Counted from the first letter of the stretch, positions 9,105 through 19,288 are shown. The stretch: 64,000 nucleotides of DNA from Saccharicrinis carchari (GCF_900182605.1 NZ_FXTB01000004.1:62001-126000); one strand, 5' to 3'. Made by a program: numbers and translations. The notes: generated from the letters alone by a model not told the origin.

Positions 9105-10583
9105 ATGGAAGAAATTAATTATCTTAAAGCAGAGCGCAGCCAGGCTTGGCGCGAGGATCTAAGAAAAAAAATAAAAAATAAGGATCGCACGGGACTGAGG
9201 CGAGTTAAAATGAACGAAGTGGATGCCCGGGAACGTATTACTTCTTACGTAGAAGTCAACTCCGGCCTGACCAAAGAACAAGCTCAAATAGAAGCCAGTC
9301 GTTGCATCGATTGCCCCAACCCTACCTGCATCACGGGCTGCCCCGTAGAAATAAACATCCCCAAGTTTATTAAACGAATTGAACAAGGCGATTTTTTGGA
9401 AGCCGCCAAGGTATTAAAGGAAACCAGTACCCTACCAGCCGTGTGCGGTAGAGTGTGCCCGCAAGAAAAACAATGCGAAGCCAACTGTTTTTATACCTTA
9501 AAACTAAAAAAAGATCCCGTAGCCATAGGTTACCTGGAGCGTTTTGCTGCCGATTACGAACAGGCCTCGGGCGAGATATCCATACCTGAAATAAACGAAA
9601 AAAACGGTATTAAAGTAGGCTGCATAGGCTCCGGTCCGGCAGGATTAACCTTTGCCGGCGAAATGGCAAAAATGGGTTATGAGGTTACTGTTTTTGAAGC
9701 ACTGCACGAAATAGGTGGCGTATTAAAATATGGGATACCCGAGTTTAGGCTTCCTAACCACATTGTTGATGTAGAGATAGATGCCCTCAAAAGGATGGGT
9801 GTGCAATTCGAAACTAACTTTATAGTAGGAAAAACGGCGGCCATTGAAGATTTGAAAGAAGAAGGATTTAAAGCCTTTTTTGCAGGTAGCGGAGCCGGAC
9901 TGCCTCGTTTTATGGGCATACCCGGTGAAAACTACCTCGGCATACTCAGCTCCAACGAATACCTTACTCGCATAAACCTAATGCAAGCCGCCGAGCACGA
10001 TAGCGATACGCCCGTGGTAAGTGGTAAAAATGTGATGGTGATAGGTGGTGGTAATACGGCCATGGATTCAGTACGTACCGCCAAACGCCTGGGCGCCAAG
10101 CGGGCCATGATCGTCTATCGCAGGAGCATGGACGAAATGCCCGCACGCATAGAGGAGATAGAACATGCCAAAGAAGAGGGCATAGAATTTATGACTTTGG
10201 CCAACCCCATCGAATATTTTGCCGACAAAAACGGGCGCGTTAACCAGGTGAAGATTCAAAAAATGGAGCTGGGCGAGCCCGATGCCAGTGGCAGACGAAG
10301 ACCCGTACCCATTGAGGGTTCGGAAGAAATAATAGAAGCAGAAACCGTAGTAGTAAGCGTGGGTGTTTCGCCCAATCCCATCGTACCGGACTCCTTACCG
10401 GATTTAGAAACCACAAAATGGGGAACTATCGTGGTAAATCCCCATAGCCTGCAATCATCGATCCCTGAAATGTTTGCCGGAGGTGATATTGTAAGAGGAG
10501 GAGCTACTGTTATCCTGGCTATGGGCGATGGCCGTAGGGCAGCGCAAGCCATGCACAAATATCTTAAAAATAATAAAGCATAA
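9105..10583 (+). CDS. nfnB: NfnB / SudA-like NADPH oxidoreductase (glutamate synthase small-subunit family)
   Basis: 492 residues. The N-terminal region carries two cysteine clusters for [4Fe-4S] centres (CIDCPNPTCITGCP and CGRVCPQEKQCEANC). Then comes the first FAD/NAD fold with GSGPAGLTFAGEMAKMGY, and the second dinucleotide site GGGNTAMDSVRTAKRLGAK. The C-terminal AGGDIVRGGATVI is the family FAD motif. Homologues are annotated gltA, but no glutamate synthase large subunit is present here. Pairing with the NfnA gene points to the NADPH/ferredoxin half of the bifurcating transhydrogenase. It lies in a tight operon, 30 bases after nfnA and 12 bases before the dehydrogenase-like gene. Confidence 0.87.
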   Translation: MEEINYLKAERSQAWREDLRKKIKNKDRTGLRRVKMNEVDARERITSYVEVNSGLTKEQAQIEASRCIDCPNPTCITGCPVEINIPKFIKRIEQGDFLEAAKVLKETSTLPAVCGRVCPQEKQCEANCFYTLKLKKDPVAIGYLERFAADYEQASGEISIPEINEKNGIKVGCIGSGPAGLTFAGEMAKMGYEVTVFEALHEIGGVLKYGIPEFRLPNHIVDVEIDALKRMGVQFETNFIVGKTAAIEDLKEEGFKAFFAGSGAGLPRFMGIPGENYLGILSSNEYLTRINLMQAAEHDSDTPVVSGKNVMVIGGGNTAMDSVRTAKRLGAKRAMIVYRRSMDEMPARIEEIEHAKEEGIEFMTLANPIEYFADKNGRVNQVKIQKMELGEPDASGRRRPVPIEGSEEIIEAETVVVSVGVSPNPIVPDSLPDLETTKWGTIVVNPHSLQSSIPEMFAGGDIVRGGATVILAMGDGRRAAQAMHKYLKNNKA

Positions 10584-10595
10584 CATTTTAGGATT

Positions 10596-11591
10596 ATGAA
10601 GATACTGGAAACCAATTACATGGGGCTACGCCTCAAAAACCCTATCGTTGCCGGCAGTTGTGGCCTCACCTCAACGGTTGAAGGGATTAAACGTTTGGCC
10701 GAAAGCGGAGTGGCGGCGGTAGTCTTAAAATCTGTTTTTGAAGAGGAGGTAATCAAAGAACATGAAGAAACCTTAAAAAATAACCTGGGCGCCTTCGAAA
10801 ACAATATGGAGTTTTTAGATTATTACGATTATCAGATTAAAGACGATGTGCTAAAGAAAATGGCCGGCATAATTGAAGAGGCTAAAAATCAGGTGGATAT
10901 TCCCATCATCGGCAGCTTAAACTGTGCCACCTCCGGCGAATGGTTCTCCTATGCCAAACAATTGGAAAAAGCAGGGGTGGATGCCCTTGAGCTGAACGTT
11001 TTTAAACTACCTTTTGACATAAACCAAAAAGCCGACGAACAGGAAAAACTCTACCTGTCCATCATCGAAAAGGTGAAACAACACGTGCAGATACCTGTGG
11101 CTATAAAAATTGCCCCCTACTCCTCTAATCTGGCAGCCATGGTTAAAAAACTTGATGATGCCGGCGCAGATGGCATTACCCTGTTTAACCGTTTTTACAA
11201 TGTAGATTTTGATATTATGACCGATGAGGTAAAGGCCGGAAATCCTTATTCGTCGGAGCACGATTATTTCAACACTTTAAGATGGATCTCTATCCTATCA
11301 GGTAAGGTGAATGCCGATTTAGCTGCCAGCACCGGAATTCATTCTGCCGAAACGGCCATTAAAATGATTATGGCAGGTGCTTCAGTAGTGCAATTGGTTT
11401 CTAAACTGTATAAAGATGGTGCGGGTTCAGTAGCCGGTATCCTAAAAAACATAACGCATTGGATGGACAAACGCAACTACGTAAGCATCGATGAGTTCAG
11501 AGGTAGTGTGCACCACGAACCCAAAGAAAACGCAGAGCGCTTTGAACGCGTTCAGTTTATGAAGTATTTTTCAAGTCATAATGCGGAGTAG
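10596..11591 (+). CDS. dihydroorotate dehydrogenase-like FMN protein
   Basis: 331-residue TIM-barrel flavoprotein resembling class 1 dihydroorotate dehydrogenases at the N terminus (ETNYMGLRLKNPIVAGSCGLT) and the C-terminal phosphate loop (GASVVQLVSKLYKDG). The catalytic-loop motif with a serine or cysteine expected after LELN in true PyrD is not present (it reads LELNVFKLPFD), so pyrimidine synthesis is doubtful. This paralogue is common in anaerobes and often sits near ferredoxin-dependent enzymes. It is the third gene of the nfn operon, which suggests a flavin-dependent reduction linked to NADPH or ferredoxin. The substrate is unknown. The family call is firm. Confidence 0.8.
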   Translation: MKILETNYMGLRLKNPIVAGSCGLTSTVEGIKRLAESGVAAVVLKSVFEEEVIKEHEETLKNNLGAFENNMEFLDYYDYQIKDDVLKKMAGIIEEAKNQVDIPIIGSLNCATSGEWFSYAKQLEKAGVDALELNVFKLPFDINQKADEQEKLYLSIIEKVKQHVQIPVAIKIAPYSSNLAAMVKKLDDAGADGITLFNRFYNVDFDIMTDEVKAGNPYSSEHDYFNTLRWISILSGKVNADLAASTGIHSAETAIKMIMAGASVVQLVSKLYKDGAGSVAGILKNITHWMDKRNYVSIDEFRGSVHHEPKENAERFERVQFMKYFSSHNAE

Positions 11592-11653
11592 AGAATAATG
11601 CCTTGCTCCACTAATTCGGGATGCAGCAACTCTTACAATTATAGCTTCAACAA

Positions 11654-11682
11654 AAAACGGCCACCTTATAGGTGGCCGTTTT
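11654..11682. terminator. bidirectional intrinsic terminator
   Basis: A 12-bp inverted repeat (AAAACGGCCACC / GGTGGCCGTTTT) around a TTATA loop lies between the converging nfn operon and susD gene. A run of T follows the stem on both strands, so it can stop transcription from either side. Confidence 0.85.
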
Positions 11683-11704
11683 AATTTTAAGTGAATAAGG
11701 CTTT

Positions 11705-13630
11705 CTATTCTTTTTGTGCCCACCACAATGGTGTTAACACCGCATCATCACCGCCCAAAAATCCAACAGCCTGCTGATATCCCTCAGGGTTGCTATTTTC
11801 TAAAGCTGAAGGATATTTTATACGTTGAGGAAAAAAGGACACTTGGCTGGTCATGAAATTGGACGCATTCAACGTGGGCAAATTGATCAAAGGTTTGTCA
11901 ACAGCCGGATTCTCAAAGAATGGTAATCCCAGTCTTCTGTGATCGCTCCATGCCTCCAGTGGCAACCATGGATTTTGTGCAATATACTTCTGCGTAATGA
12001 TTTTTGTTAGCAGATCATTGCTCACAGTTCCATTTTTATATAAATAATTTTTAGGATAATTGAACTCTACAGTTCCAGGTGTTTGGGTATAACCATCTAT
12101 ATAATCCATGGTAACCGGACTAGTAGGTTCAGTGGTGTGCTCCCAGCTAACAGAAGTACCCACCCGGTTATATTCTTCCGATGCAAGATAGCTTCCCAAA
12201 TGCTCTTCTACTTCCCAATACTTAAAACTGGATTCAATACCTTTTTCGTAAGCCTCCTTACCGGAAATTGGTACAGACCAACCTCTAACCGAAGCTTCAG
12301 CAATCAGGAAATAGGTCTCCCAGGGCGCAAAGAAAATACGACCATCGTTTTCTTGCCTAAATTTTTGGCTTAAGCGCGGATTTGTACCGGTATAAGTAGC
12401 CACCTTATTTCTGGATGCTTTATCGCCCCAATCGCCCAGCGGTGCGGCATTCCAGGTGTAGGTAGCATCAATTTCAACCACCACATTTCCTTCGTCATCC
12501 ACAAGGTTACGTTTCACTGTGCGCGCATCATTTGTCCATGATGGGTAAAATGAGAAATTAGGATTGTCGAAATCACCGGGAACAATAAAAGACTTATAGG
12601 CTCTTGGATCCATCTTTTCGTGCAATCCATCATACCAAAAACCGGTGGATGGATCGTTGGTCATCGAAGTTAGGTGATCCTCATACTTAACCCCCATATA
12701 GTTGGCAGGTTTAATACTGGCATGTAAATCATCCTCCAGCACATCAGCTGACATAACTCCACCTAAACCTATGTACAGGTTATTTAAGGTTGCCGATAAA
12801 GGCTGGCTGTTCCACTCACGACTCATTACAGCGGTAAGGTCGCTCCATCCCCCCTCTTCTTTCACTTTAAAAACCTCATCGTCGGCCAACATAATATCAC
12901 CTGATACGGCTTCTTCAAATTCCGTTTTGGCCTTTTGGGCATCCACTTCGGAGAGACGCATGGCCAAGCGCATACGCATGGAGTTGGCATATTTTTTCCA
13001 TTTAAGCAGATCAAAACCATAGGCTTTATCATACTTACTTAAATCCTCAGGCACTTTAGCATCATCCGACAAATTAATTTCGCCTGCTGCTTCCTTCAAT
13101 TCCTGCAACATAAAATAGTACACCGACTTTAAGTCACTGAAATTAGGATTTACACCACTATAACCATCCAGTGGCATCGGGCCAAAGGTATCGGCAAATT
13201 CGCTCAGCAGATATACCCGCCAAATACGGGCTACTTGCTTAAGGTTCCCTGTGTAAGGCAGATCAGTACCTTGCTCCAATTTTTCATCGGCTATATTAAC
13301 CGCCAGATAAGATGCCTTTAACCAATCAGATAAAGAATTATAATAATCATTACTCCAGCCATCGCTGTATCCACCGGTAGCCAAAGATCCGTTACCCCGC
13401 CATTGCCTGGCGGCTATTTTCCAATATAAAATAAAGGCTCTTTCGGCAACATGCGGATTTTGCTGCGCTCCGGTGATCGAAGTGTTAATAATGTATTCTA
13501 TCTGCACCTGCTCAACACTTGCCGCTTTCGGGTCTATATTTATCTCCTCAAAGTCGGAGCAGCCTACCAGTGCTAAAAATCCCATAAGCACCGCGACTAT
13601 ATTTATTTTTATCATTTTTTTCATCATCAT
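11705..13630 (-). CDS. SusD/RagB-family nutrient-binding outer-membrane lipoprotein
   Basis: 641 residues with a lipoprotein signal (lipobox ending LVGC, C24), followed by an alpha-helical body of the SusD type rich in Trp and Tyr. C-terminal features such as EAWSDHRRLGLPFF resemble the SusD-like_2 group. SusD proteins cap the SusC channel at the cell surface and bind the nutrient. It follows susC by 7 bases, forming the usual SusC/SusD pair. No glycoside hydrolase, peptidase or regulator is attached on either side, so the ligand cannot be inferred; this group includes systems for peptides as well as glycans. Confidence 0.9.
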   Translation of the reverse strand: MMMKKMIKINIVAVLMGFLALVGCSDFEEINIDPKAASVEQVQIEYIINTSITGAQQNPHVAERAFILYWKIAARQWRGNGSLATGGYSDGWSNDYYNSLSDWLKASYLAVNIADEKLEQGTDLPYTGNLKQVARIWRVYLLSEFADTFGPMPLDGYSGVNPNFSDLKSVYYFMLQELKEAAGEINLSDDAKVPEDLSKYDKAYGFDLLKWKKYANSMRMRLAMRLSEVDAQKAKTEFEEAVSGDIMLADDEVFKVKEEGGWSDLTAVMSREWNSQPLSATLNNLYIGLGGVMSADVLEDDLHASIKPANYMGVKYEDHLTSMTNDPSTGFWYDGLHEKMDPRAYKSFIVPGDFDNPNFSFYPSWTNDARTVKRNLVDDEGNVVVEIDATYTWNAAPLGDWGDKASRNKVATYTGTNPRLSQKFRQENDGRIFFAPWETYFLIAEASVRGWSVPISGKEAYEKGIESSFKYWEVEEHLGSYLASEEYNRVGTSVSWEHTTEPTSPVTMDYIDGYTQTPGTVEFNYPKNYLYKNGTVSNDLLTKIITQKYIAQNPWLPLEAWSDHRRLGLPFFENPAVDKPLINLPTLNASNFMTSQVSFFPQRIKYPSALENSNPEGYQQAVGFLGGDDAVLTPLWWAQKE

Positions 13631-13637
13631 TCAATTT

Positions 13638-16600
13638 TTAAAAGTCCAGCGATAAATTAAAAATAAAGGTTCTTGTGGTAGGAGGAGCTGCATTTTCAAA
13701 ACCAACAGCATTGGTTCCTGTTGCAAACACCGATTCTGGATCAACTCCGTTCAAGTGACTTTTGATTAGCCAAACATTATTCACGGTGAAACCCACTTTA
13801 ACACGCTGCAAAGGTGTATTCTCAAGCACTTTACCTCTCAAACTATAATTCAACCTTATATTCCTTAATCTGATATTGGTTGCATCGTAAACGTTGGCTT
13901 CAACAATACCCACATTACCGGCACCTGCCACGGCCGACCAATAATCCTGGGGTGAAATTGCATTGGTATTGGCAACGTATGATCCACCCGACTCGGTAAC
14001 ACCATCTACAGTAATATCCTCACGCATTCCACCAGGTGCTGTTACCCCTGCCGTACCGGCCAGTTGCATCCCCTGATTGGTTCCGGAAAATATTTCCCCG
14101 CCAAAACGTCCATCAAACTGGAAGCTCAAATTTAATCCTTTGTAAGTAAATGAGTTTACCCAACCTACCATAGCGTCTGGTTGCTGATTACCCAACTTTT
14201 TAAGTTCAGGATCAGCCTGGGGGTATCCATTACCATCGAGCAAAATTTTACCAAAATGCTCACTTTTTTCATCTGTAACCCTTAGGAAAGTAGTACCATA
14301 AATTTCGCCGTACATACCACCTACCTCAGCTAAAATCTTTACATTATCAAAACCGCCAAGATGATACTCTTCTACACCTTCGGCCAGTTCTTCAATAGTA
14401 TTTTCATTTTTAGAATAGTTTAACTGCATATCCCAGTTAAGACCTTCTTTGCTTTTTAGGATGGTACCATTTACCATTAACTCAATACCCTTGTTTTGAA
14501 TATCTCCCGCATTGATTTTTTTAGCTGTGTATCCACTAATGGGATCCATAGGTAAATTAATTAGCTGGCGTGTTGCGTTAGATTTATACCATGCAAAATC
14601 AACAGCCAGACGATTTTGAAACAGTCGTAATTCGGCACCTACCTCATAGGATTTAATTAGCTCACTGCGCACGCTGGAGTCAAACAAAGTTTTTCCGGCT
14701 CCCGCGGTGGTTGTTCCAAGGGGATCTTTCCCAATCCAATACGTATTATACAATTCATAAGGACCTAAATCATTACCCACTTCGGCGTAAGAAGCTCTCA
14801 CCTTACCAAAGGTAAGCCAAGCGGGTACCGACACATCCATTTTGCTCAACATATCGGTAACTAAATAAGAAGCCGTTATAGATGGATAAAAGAAAGAACG
14901 GTTTTCCTCGCTCAAAGTAGAAGACCAATCGTTGCGGAAAGTACCTTCTAAAAAGAAATAACCATCGTAATTCAATTGTACGTTACCATATACCGAATTT
15001 ATTTTCCTTTCTCTAAAACTCTCGCTAACCCCCGGATTATCTACACCGTTATTCAACGAAAATAAATTGGGTACTTCAAGCTCACCAGAGCTACCCGATA
15101 AACCAGAACTTTGTTGCGACATCAGGTTGCCTCCAAGCATGGCGGAACCTCCAATATTACCTATTAAATTATCACGCGACGCAGATATTAAAGCACTAAA
15201 GTTGTTTTCGTAGAAAACATTTTTACCCAGGCTGTAACGACCACCCGATGACAAAGGACTGCCTGCATATTGCTTCGACTCCGTATTGGTAGTATAGCGG
15301 TCGGATCCACCCTTAATTTCAGCATTTAGCCAATGGTTAAACTTATATTTCAACGATCCGTGCATGATAAATCTATCGCGGCTATCCTCGTTCAGGTTAT
15401 ATTTGGCACCCCAGTATGGATTTACCTGACTACCTCCACCGTACCATATCATGTTTCCAGAAGCATCCACCGAGGGATCAAAATCGCGAATATCCATGGA
15501 CACGGGCAGCAGATACATGGTATAATAAGCATTTGAAGGGTTTACACCAAGCAAAGGCCTGTTTTTTGCCGTCGTATTACCATACTGTACTTTTGTATCC
15601 AGGGTCCATCGCTCATCGGGACCAAATTTAGATGTGGACCTCGCCAACAGATTTGTTCTCCGCAACTTGGCACCCGGTATCATGCTTTTATCGTCCTTGT
15701 GCGTAAAAGAGGTGTAAACCGATGTTTTTTCGTATTGCTGCTGAAACGAAACATTATAATCCTGCGTAACACCAACATCGAAATAATTTTCGACATTATC
15801 GTAGGCTGTAAGCGGACCTGAGGATTCGTCCCATTTTGTTACTTGCTGTCCTTCAATCTTTGGCCCCCAACTGCTTGTGCTAAGATTATCAAAAACACCG
15901 TTTGTTCCTTGTCCGAATGAATTTTGCATATCGGGATTGGCAAAAATGGTTTCAAACCCAAAAGTGGATGAAACTGTAATACCCAAACCTTCTGTTTTTT
16001 TACCCGATTTGGTAGTAATCAATATTACACCATTACCTGCACGCGACCCGTACAAGGCAGCAGCTGAAGCACCTTTAAGCACCGACATACTTTCTATATC
16101 GTCGGGATTGATATCGCCAAGGCCGTTACCCATATCTGTTGAGGGGTTCCAATAATCATTGTTGGAGGCTCCTGTAAAGTTATCCACCGGAATTCCGTCC
16201 ACCACAATAAGCGGCTGGTTATCTCCGGTTAACGAACTGTTACCCCGTAACACAATTTTTGATGAAGCAGCCGGACCTGCACTTGACTTAATTACTTGCA
16301 AACCGGATACCTTACCGCTCAAGGCATTGGCAACGTTAGCTTCTCTCGATTCAAGAATAGCTTCACCGGCTACTTCCTGAATGGCATAACCAAGTGCCTT
16401 TTTCTCGCGCTTAATACCCAAGGCGGTTACTACCACTTCGTCAAGACCTGTAATATCCGCTTCCATGGTAACGTTTACCACTGACTGACCAGCTACCGGA
16501 ACCTCCTGAAGCTTAAAACCAATAAAGGAAAGAACCAGGGTAGATTGGTCGCTACCAACGGTCAAATTATAAACCCCATCAAAATTGGTGATGGTACCGT

Positions 16601-16757
16601 TCATTGTATTTTCCTTTTCCACTATATTTACTCCGGGTATCGGTTCGCCCGATTCATCTACTATTTTACCTGTAACCTGATGCTGGGCAACCATTGTAGC
16701 CGAAGCAAAAAACACAAGCAAAAACAGACTTAAAAAACTTTTCGTCATAATTCTCAT
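13638..16757 (-). CDS. SusC/RagA-family TonB-dependent outer-membrane transporter
   Basis: 1039 residues. Signal peptide to about residue 24 (ATMVAQ), then a carboxypeptidase-regulatory-like domain (about 27-110, VTGKIVDESGEPIPGVNIV). A TonB-box-like DEVVVTALG follows, then the plug domain (ALSGKVSGLQVI, VLRGNSSLTG) and a long C-terminal beta-barrel ending in SLDF. There is no STN signalling domain, so no direct anti-sigma signalling is suggested. It imports the ligand held by the downstream SusD partner using TonB energy. The start at MRIMTK has an alternative at M4. A near-perfect promoter lies about 200 bases upstream. Confidence 0.95.
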   Translation of the reverse strand: MRIMTKSFLSLFLLVFFASATMVAQHQVTGKIVDESGEPIPGVNIVEKENTMNGTITNFDGVYNLTVGSDQSTLVLSFIGFKLQEVPVAGQSVVNVTMEADITGLDEVVVTALGIKREKKALGYAIQEVAGEAILESREANVANALSGKVSGLQVIKSSAGPAASSKIVLRGNSSLTGDNQPLIVVDGIPVDNFTGASNNDYWNPSTDMGNGLGDINPDDIESMSVLKGASAAALYGSRAGNGVILITTKSGKKTEGLGITVSSTFGFETIFANPDMQNSFGQGTNGVFDNLSTSSWGPKIEGQQVTKWDESSGPLTAYDNVENYFDVGVTQDYNVSFQQQYEKTSVYTSFTHKDDKSMIPGAKLRRTNLLARSTSKFGPDERWTLDTKVQYGNTTAKNRPLLGVNPSNAYYTMYLLPVSMDIRDFDPSVDASGNMIWYGGGSQVNPYWGAKYNLNEDSRDRFIMHGSLKYKFNHWLNAEIKGGSDRYTTNTESKQYAGSPLSSGGRYSLGKNVFYENNFSALISASRDNLIGNIGGSAMLGGNLMSQQSSGLSGSSGELEVPNLFSLNNGVDNPGVSESFRERKINSVYGNVQLNYDGYFFLEGTFRNDWSSTLSEENRSFFYPSITASYLVTDMLSKMDVSVPAWLTFGKVRASYAEVGNDLGPYELYNTYWIGKDPLGTTTAGAGKTLFDSSVRSELIKSYEVGAELRLFQNRLAVDFAWYKSNATRQLINLPMDPISGYTAKKINAGDIQNKGIELMVNGTILKSKEGLNWDMQLNYSKNENTIEELAEGVEEYHLGGFDNVKILAEVGGMYGEIYGTTFLRVTDEKSEHFGKILLDGNGYPQADPELKKLGNQQPDAMVGWVNSFTYKGLNLSFQFDGRFGGEIFSGTNQGMQLAGTAGVTAPGGMREDITVDGVTESGGSYVANTNAISPQDYWSAVAGAGNVGIVEANVYDATNIRLRNIRLNYSLRGKVLENTPLQRVKVGFTVNNVWLIKSHLNGVDPESVFATGTNAVGFENAAPPTTRTFIFNLSLDF

Positions 16758-16955
16758 TTTTTCAGTTTTTTTCAGATTAAAATTTTAACATTTTTTTTAA
16801 CATACTTAATCATTATAGCATTAATAAAGAATAATAAAACGAATAGTAACTCAAAGAAAAAACCCGTATCACTACGTCAACAACAATATGCGTATTTTAA
16901 GTGTAACATTTCGACGTGTTAATATTTGTTTCTTATCATTAAATATTGTCATTGG

Positions 16956-16987
16956 CAAAAGTACGTTTAAGATTTTTTCCATTCAAA
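16956..16987 (-). promoter_or_regulatory. susC promoter (TTTG-N20-TACTTTTG)
   Basis: Read on the minus strand, TTTG (16987 to 16984) is followed after exactly 20 bases by TACTTTTG (16963 to 16956), a full match to the Bacteroidota housekeeping consensus. Transcription would start near 16949, leaving a leader of about 190 bases before the susC ATG at 16757. That leader is long enough to hold post-transcriptional control, though I see no recognised riboswitch in it. Confidence 0.65.
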
Positions 16988-17166
16988 TTTTATGATTGCG
17001 CTAAAACGTGTATTCATTACCTTTTAACGTGATGCAGTAAAGTAATTATGTATGACATAATGCGGTATCGCACTACTAAAAAACCTCACTGTACTAATAT
17101 ATAACTATATAAGTCTTTACAGGAGCAGAGCCTGCGGGAGATAACAATTATTAAGAGGCAGATGAC
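16988..17166. other. intergenic DNA, no gene seen
   Basis: AT-rich stretch between the susC promoter and the kinase terminator. Stops are frequent in all frames and I see no RNA gene, repeat or further convincing promoter. Confidence 0.5.
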
Positions 17167-17207
17167 AAAAAAAGGCAGACATGCTTTTAAGCAGTCTGCC
17201 TTTTTTT
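17167..17207. terminator. strong bidirectional terminator
   Basis: A 14-bp perfect stem (seven A, GGCAGAC, paired with GTCTGCC, seven T) encloses a loop that can itself pair (TGCTT/AAGCA). It lies just past the 3' end of the kinase-like gene and should end the minus-strand menaquinone transcript. Confidence 0.88.
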
Positions 17208-17282
17208 GTTTGCTCTATAAAAACTAAAAAAAATGATGTCTTTATTTCCACACGATTGTTCTATAACATCAACCTCTTATAC

Positions 17283-18371
17283 TCATACATTTGCTTTAAC
17301 CACTTCCTTCATTTTTTGGTATTGCGATTCAATACTTTGCAGCAATTTATATTGTGCATGGGTACGCACCAAATTGTGCTGAGGGTACTTGATTTTATAA
17401 TAATTGTCGCCATCGATATAGTCCATCAAAAACCGGAGAACCTGCTCATAAGTGATGTATTTAGCCGAAAAAGCAAGGTGGTCTATCTCGGGCTGCGTTA
17501 AAAACGATTTTGTTTCCGACAGATAACCTTTGGTGTAAGCCGTAAAAATATCTATGTCCATGGATACTTTTTCCAGATCTTTGTCGTCCTCTAACCCGGT
17601 ATTGGTGTAGGAACGGATGGCATCGCCAAAATCATTGAGCACCGTACTGCTCAACACGGTATCCAGGTCAATCACACAAAGCACATCGCCCTTGTCGTCG
17701 AAAAGAATGTTGTTTATTTTTGTGTCGTTGTGTGTTACCCTTGTGGGGATAGTACCATCTTCAACCAGTTGCCAGAAAGCCAGCATCTCGTCTCTTCTGT
17801 CTTCTATCCAGGAAATTTCCCTGGCCAGTTCTTTTTTACGTCCCACGGGATCTTTTGCCAGTACCTCGTCCCACTGTTTAAAACGAAAGCGGATATTGTG
17901 GAATCCGGGTAGTATATCCTTTAAGCTGCCTTTAAAATCGGAGGTCATGCTTTGAAATTTACCAATGCCTTTTCCTCCAGCATAGGCTAATTCGGGTGTA
18001 TCGGCTGCTTCGTGCGTTACACTGCCTTGAATAAACAAACACAGCGCCCAAAACTCACCTTCCTCATCTTTATAATAAAGTTTGCCGTCTTTGGTTTTAG
18101 TAACGGTCATGGCCTCCCGCATAGGGTCGCCACCCTGTTCGTGTATCTTCGTTTTTAAATGCTGGGTTATTCTTTCGATATTATCCATCATGGCCGGCAC
18201 ATCGGTAAAAATATTTTTATTCTTACGCTGCATCAGGTAATTTGGCGAATCGGCAGAAACGGTTGTTAATATATAGGTATCGTTGATAAAACCTTCGCCC
18301 AATGGTTTGATGTCTTTTATTTCGCCGTCGATCTGAAAGCGTTCCGCAATTTTAAATAACTTTGTTTCCAT
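17283..18371 (-). CDS. aminoglycoside-phosphotransferase-fold kinase, NahK-like
   Basis: 362 residues with the phosphotransferase fold: catalytic HND at 214-216 within THNDTKINNILFD, and the metal-binding DLD at 235-237 followed by FGDAIR. The combination HNDTK-NN-LFD and IDLDTV-DFGDAIR resembles N-acetylhexosamine 1-kinases of the Bifidobacterium NahK type, which make hexosamine 1-phosphates from ATP. That specificity is inference; related proteins are annotated only as phosphotransferases. It lies 95 bases downstream of menB on the same strand and ends at a strong terminator, so it probably rides on the same transcript without an obvious link to menaquinone. Confidence 0.75.
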   Translation of the reverse strand: METKLFKIAERFQIDGEIKDIKPLGEGFINDTYILTTVSADSPNYLMQRKNKNIFTDVPAMMDNIERITQHLKTKIHEQGGDPMREAMTVTKTKDGKLYYKDEEGEFWALCLFIQGSVTHEAADTPELAYAGGKGIGKFQSMTSDFKGSLKDILPGFHNIRFRFKQWDEVLAKDPVGRKKELAREISWIEDRRDEMLAFWQLVEDGTIPTRVTHNDTKINNILFDDKGDVLCVIDLDTVLSSTVLNDFGDAIRSYTNTGLEDDKDLEKVSMDIDIFTAYTKGYLSETKSFLTQPEIDHLAFSAKYITYEQVLRFLMDYIDGDNYYKIKYPQHNLVRTHAQYKLLQSIESQYQKMKEVVKANV

Positions 18372-18466
18372 GAATTTTCGCTAATTTGAGAAGATAAAAA
18401 GATTGATTAAACAAAAATGGAGAAAAAATAACAAAATACAGTATTTTACTGTTACTAATAATGATA

Positions 18467-19288
18467 TCAAGGAAACTTAGGGAACTGATCAAAGTTGGGA
18501 TCGCGTTTTTCAAGGAAAGCATTTTTACCTTCCTGTGCTTCCTCCATCAAATAATACATCAGAGTTGCATCACCGGCCATTTCCATTATGCCGTGCTGGC
18601 CATCTAACTCGGCATTTAATCCGCGCTTAATCATCCGTAAAGCCAGCGGACTCCGTTTCATGATGGTACGGCACCATTCTACGGTGGTTTCCTCGAGTGT
18701 TTCCAACGGAACTACTTTGTTTACCATACCCATTTTTTCGGCTTCTTCGGCAGTATATTGCTCGCAGAGAAACCATATTTCGCGTGCTTTTTTTTGCCCT
18801 ACGTGTCGTGCCAGGTACGAAGAACCAAAACCGGCATCAAAACTGCCCACCTTGGGACCCGTTTGGCCAAACCTTGCATTCTCCGAAGCGATGGTAAGGT
18901 CGCAAACCACATGCAGCACATGTCCACCTCCTATGGCATATCCATTTACCATGGCGATGACCGGCTTAGGAAGCGAGCGAATTTTTTTGTGTAAATCCAG
19001 CACATTTAATCGGGGTACGCCTTGTTTGTCGATATATCCACCTACGCCTTTTACTTTTTGGTCGCCACCGGAGCAAAATGCTTTGTCGCCTGTTCCGGTC
19101 AGTACTACCACATTAATATCCTGCCGTTCGCGACAAATCTCAAAGGCATCCAGCATCCCCATAATGGTTTCGGGACGAAAAGCATTATAGACCTCCGGTC
19201 TGTTTATCGTCACCCTGGCTATTCCTTCAAAAAAATCAAATTTTATGTCGGAATACTCTTTAATGGTTTCCCAGTTATACTTGCTCAT
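18467..19288 (-). CDS. menB: 1,4-dihydroxy-2-naphthoyl-CoA synthase
   Basis: 273-residue crotonase-fold enzyme that closes the second ring of the naphthoquinone from o-succinylbenzoyl-CoA. Signature segments: [48 protein letters not shown] and [13 protein letters not shown] together with the Trp in REIWFLC matches the bicarbonate-dependent (type I) MenB group, which has Gly where type II enzymes have an aspartate. Length is normal for the family. menD lies 130 bases upstream on the same strand. It is cytoplasmic. Confidence 0.96.
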   Translation of the reverse strand: MSKYNWETIKEYSDIKFDFFEGIARVTINRPEVYNAFRPETIMGMLDAFEICRERQDINVVVLTGTGDKAFCSGGDQKVKGVGGYIDKQGVPRLNVLDLHKKIRSLPKPVIAMVNGYAIGGGHVLHVVCDLTIASENARFGQTGPKVGSFDAGFGSSYLARHVGQKKAREIWFLCEQYTAEEAEKMGMVNKVVPLETLEETTVEWCRTIMKRSPLALRMIKRGLNAELDGQHGIMEMAGDATLMYYLMEEAQEGKNAFLEKRDPNFDQFPKFP

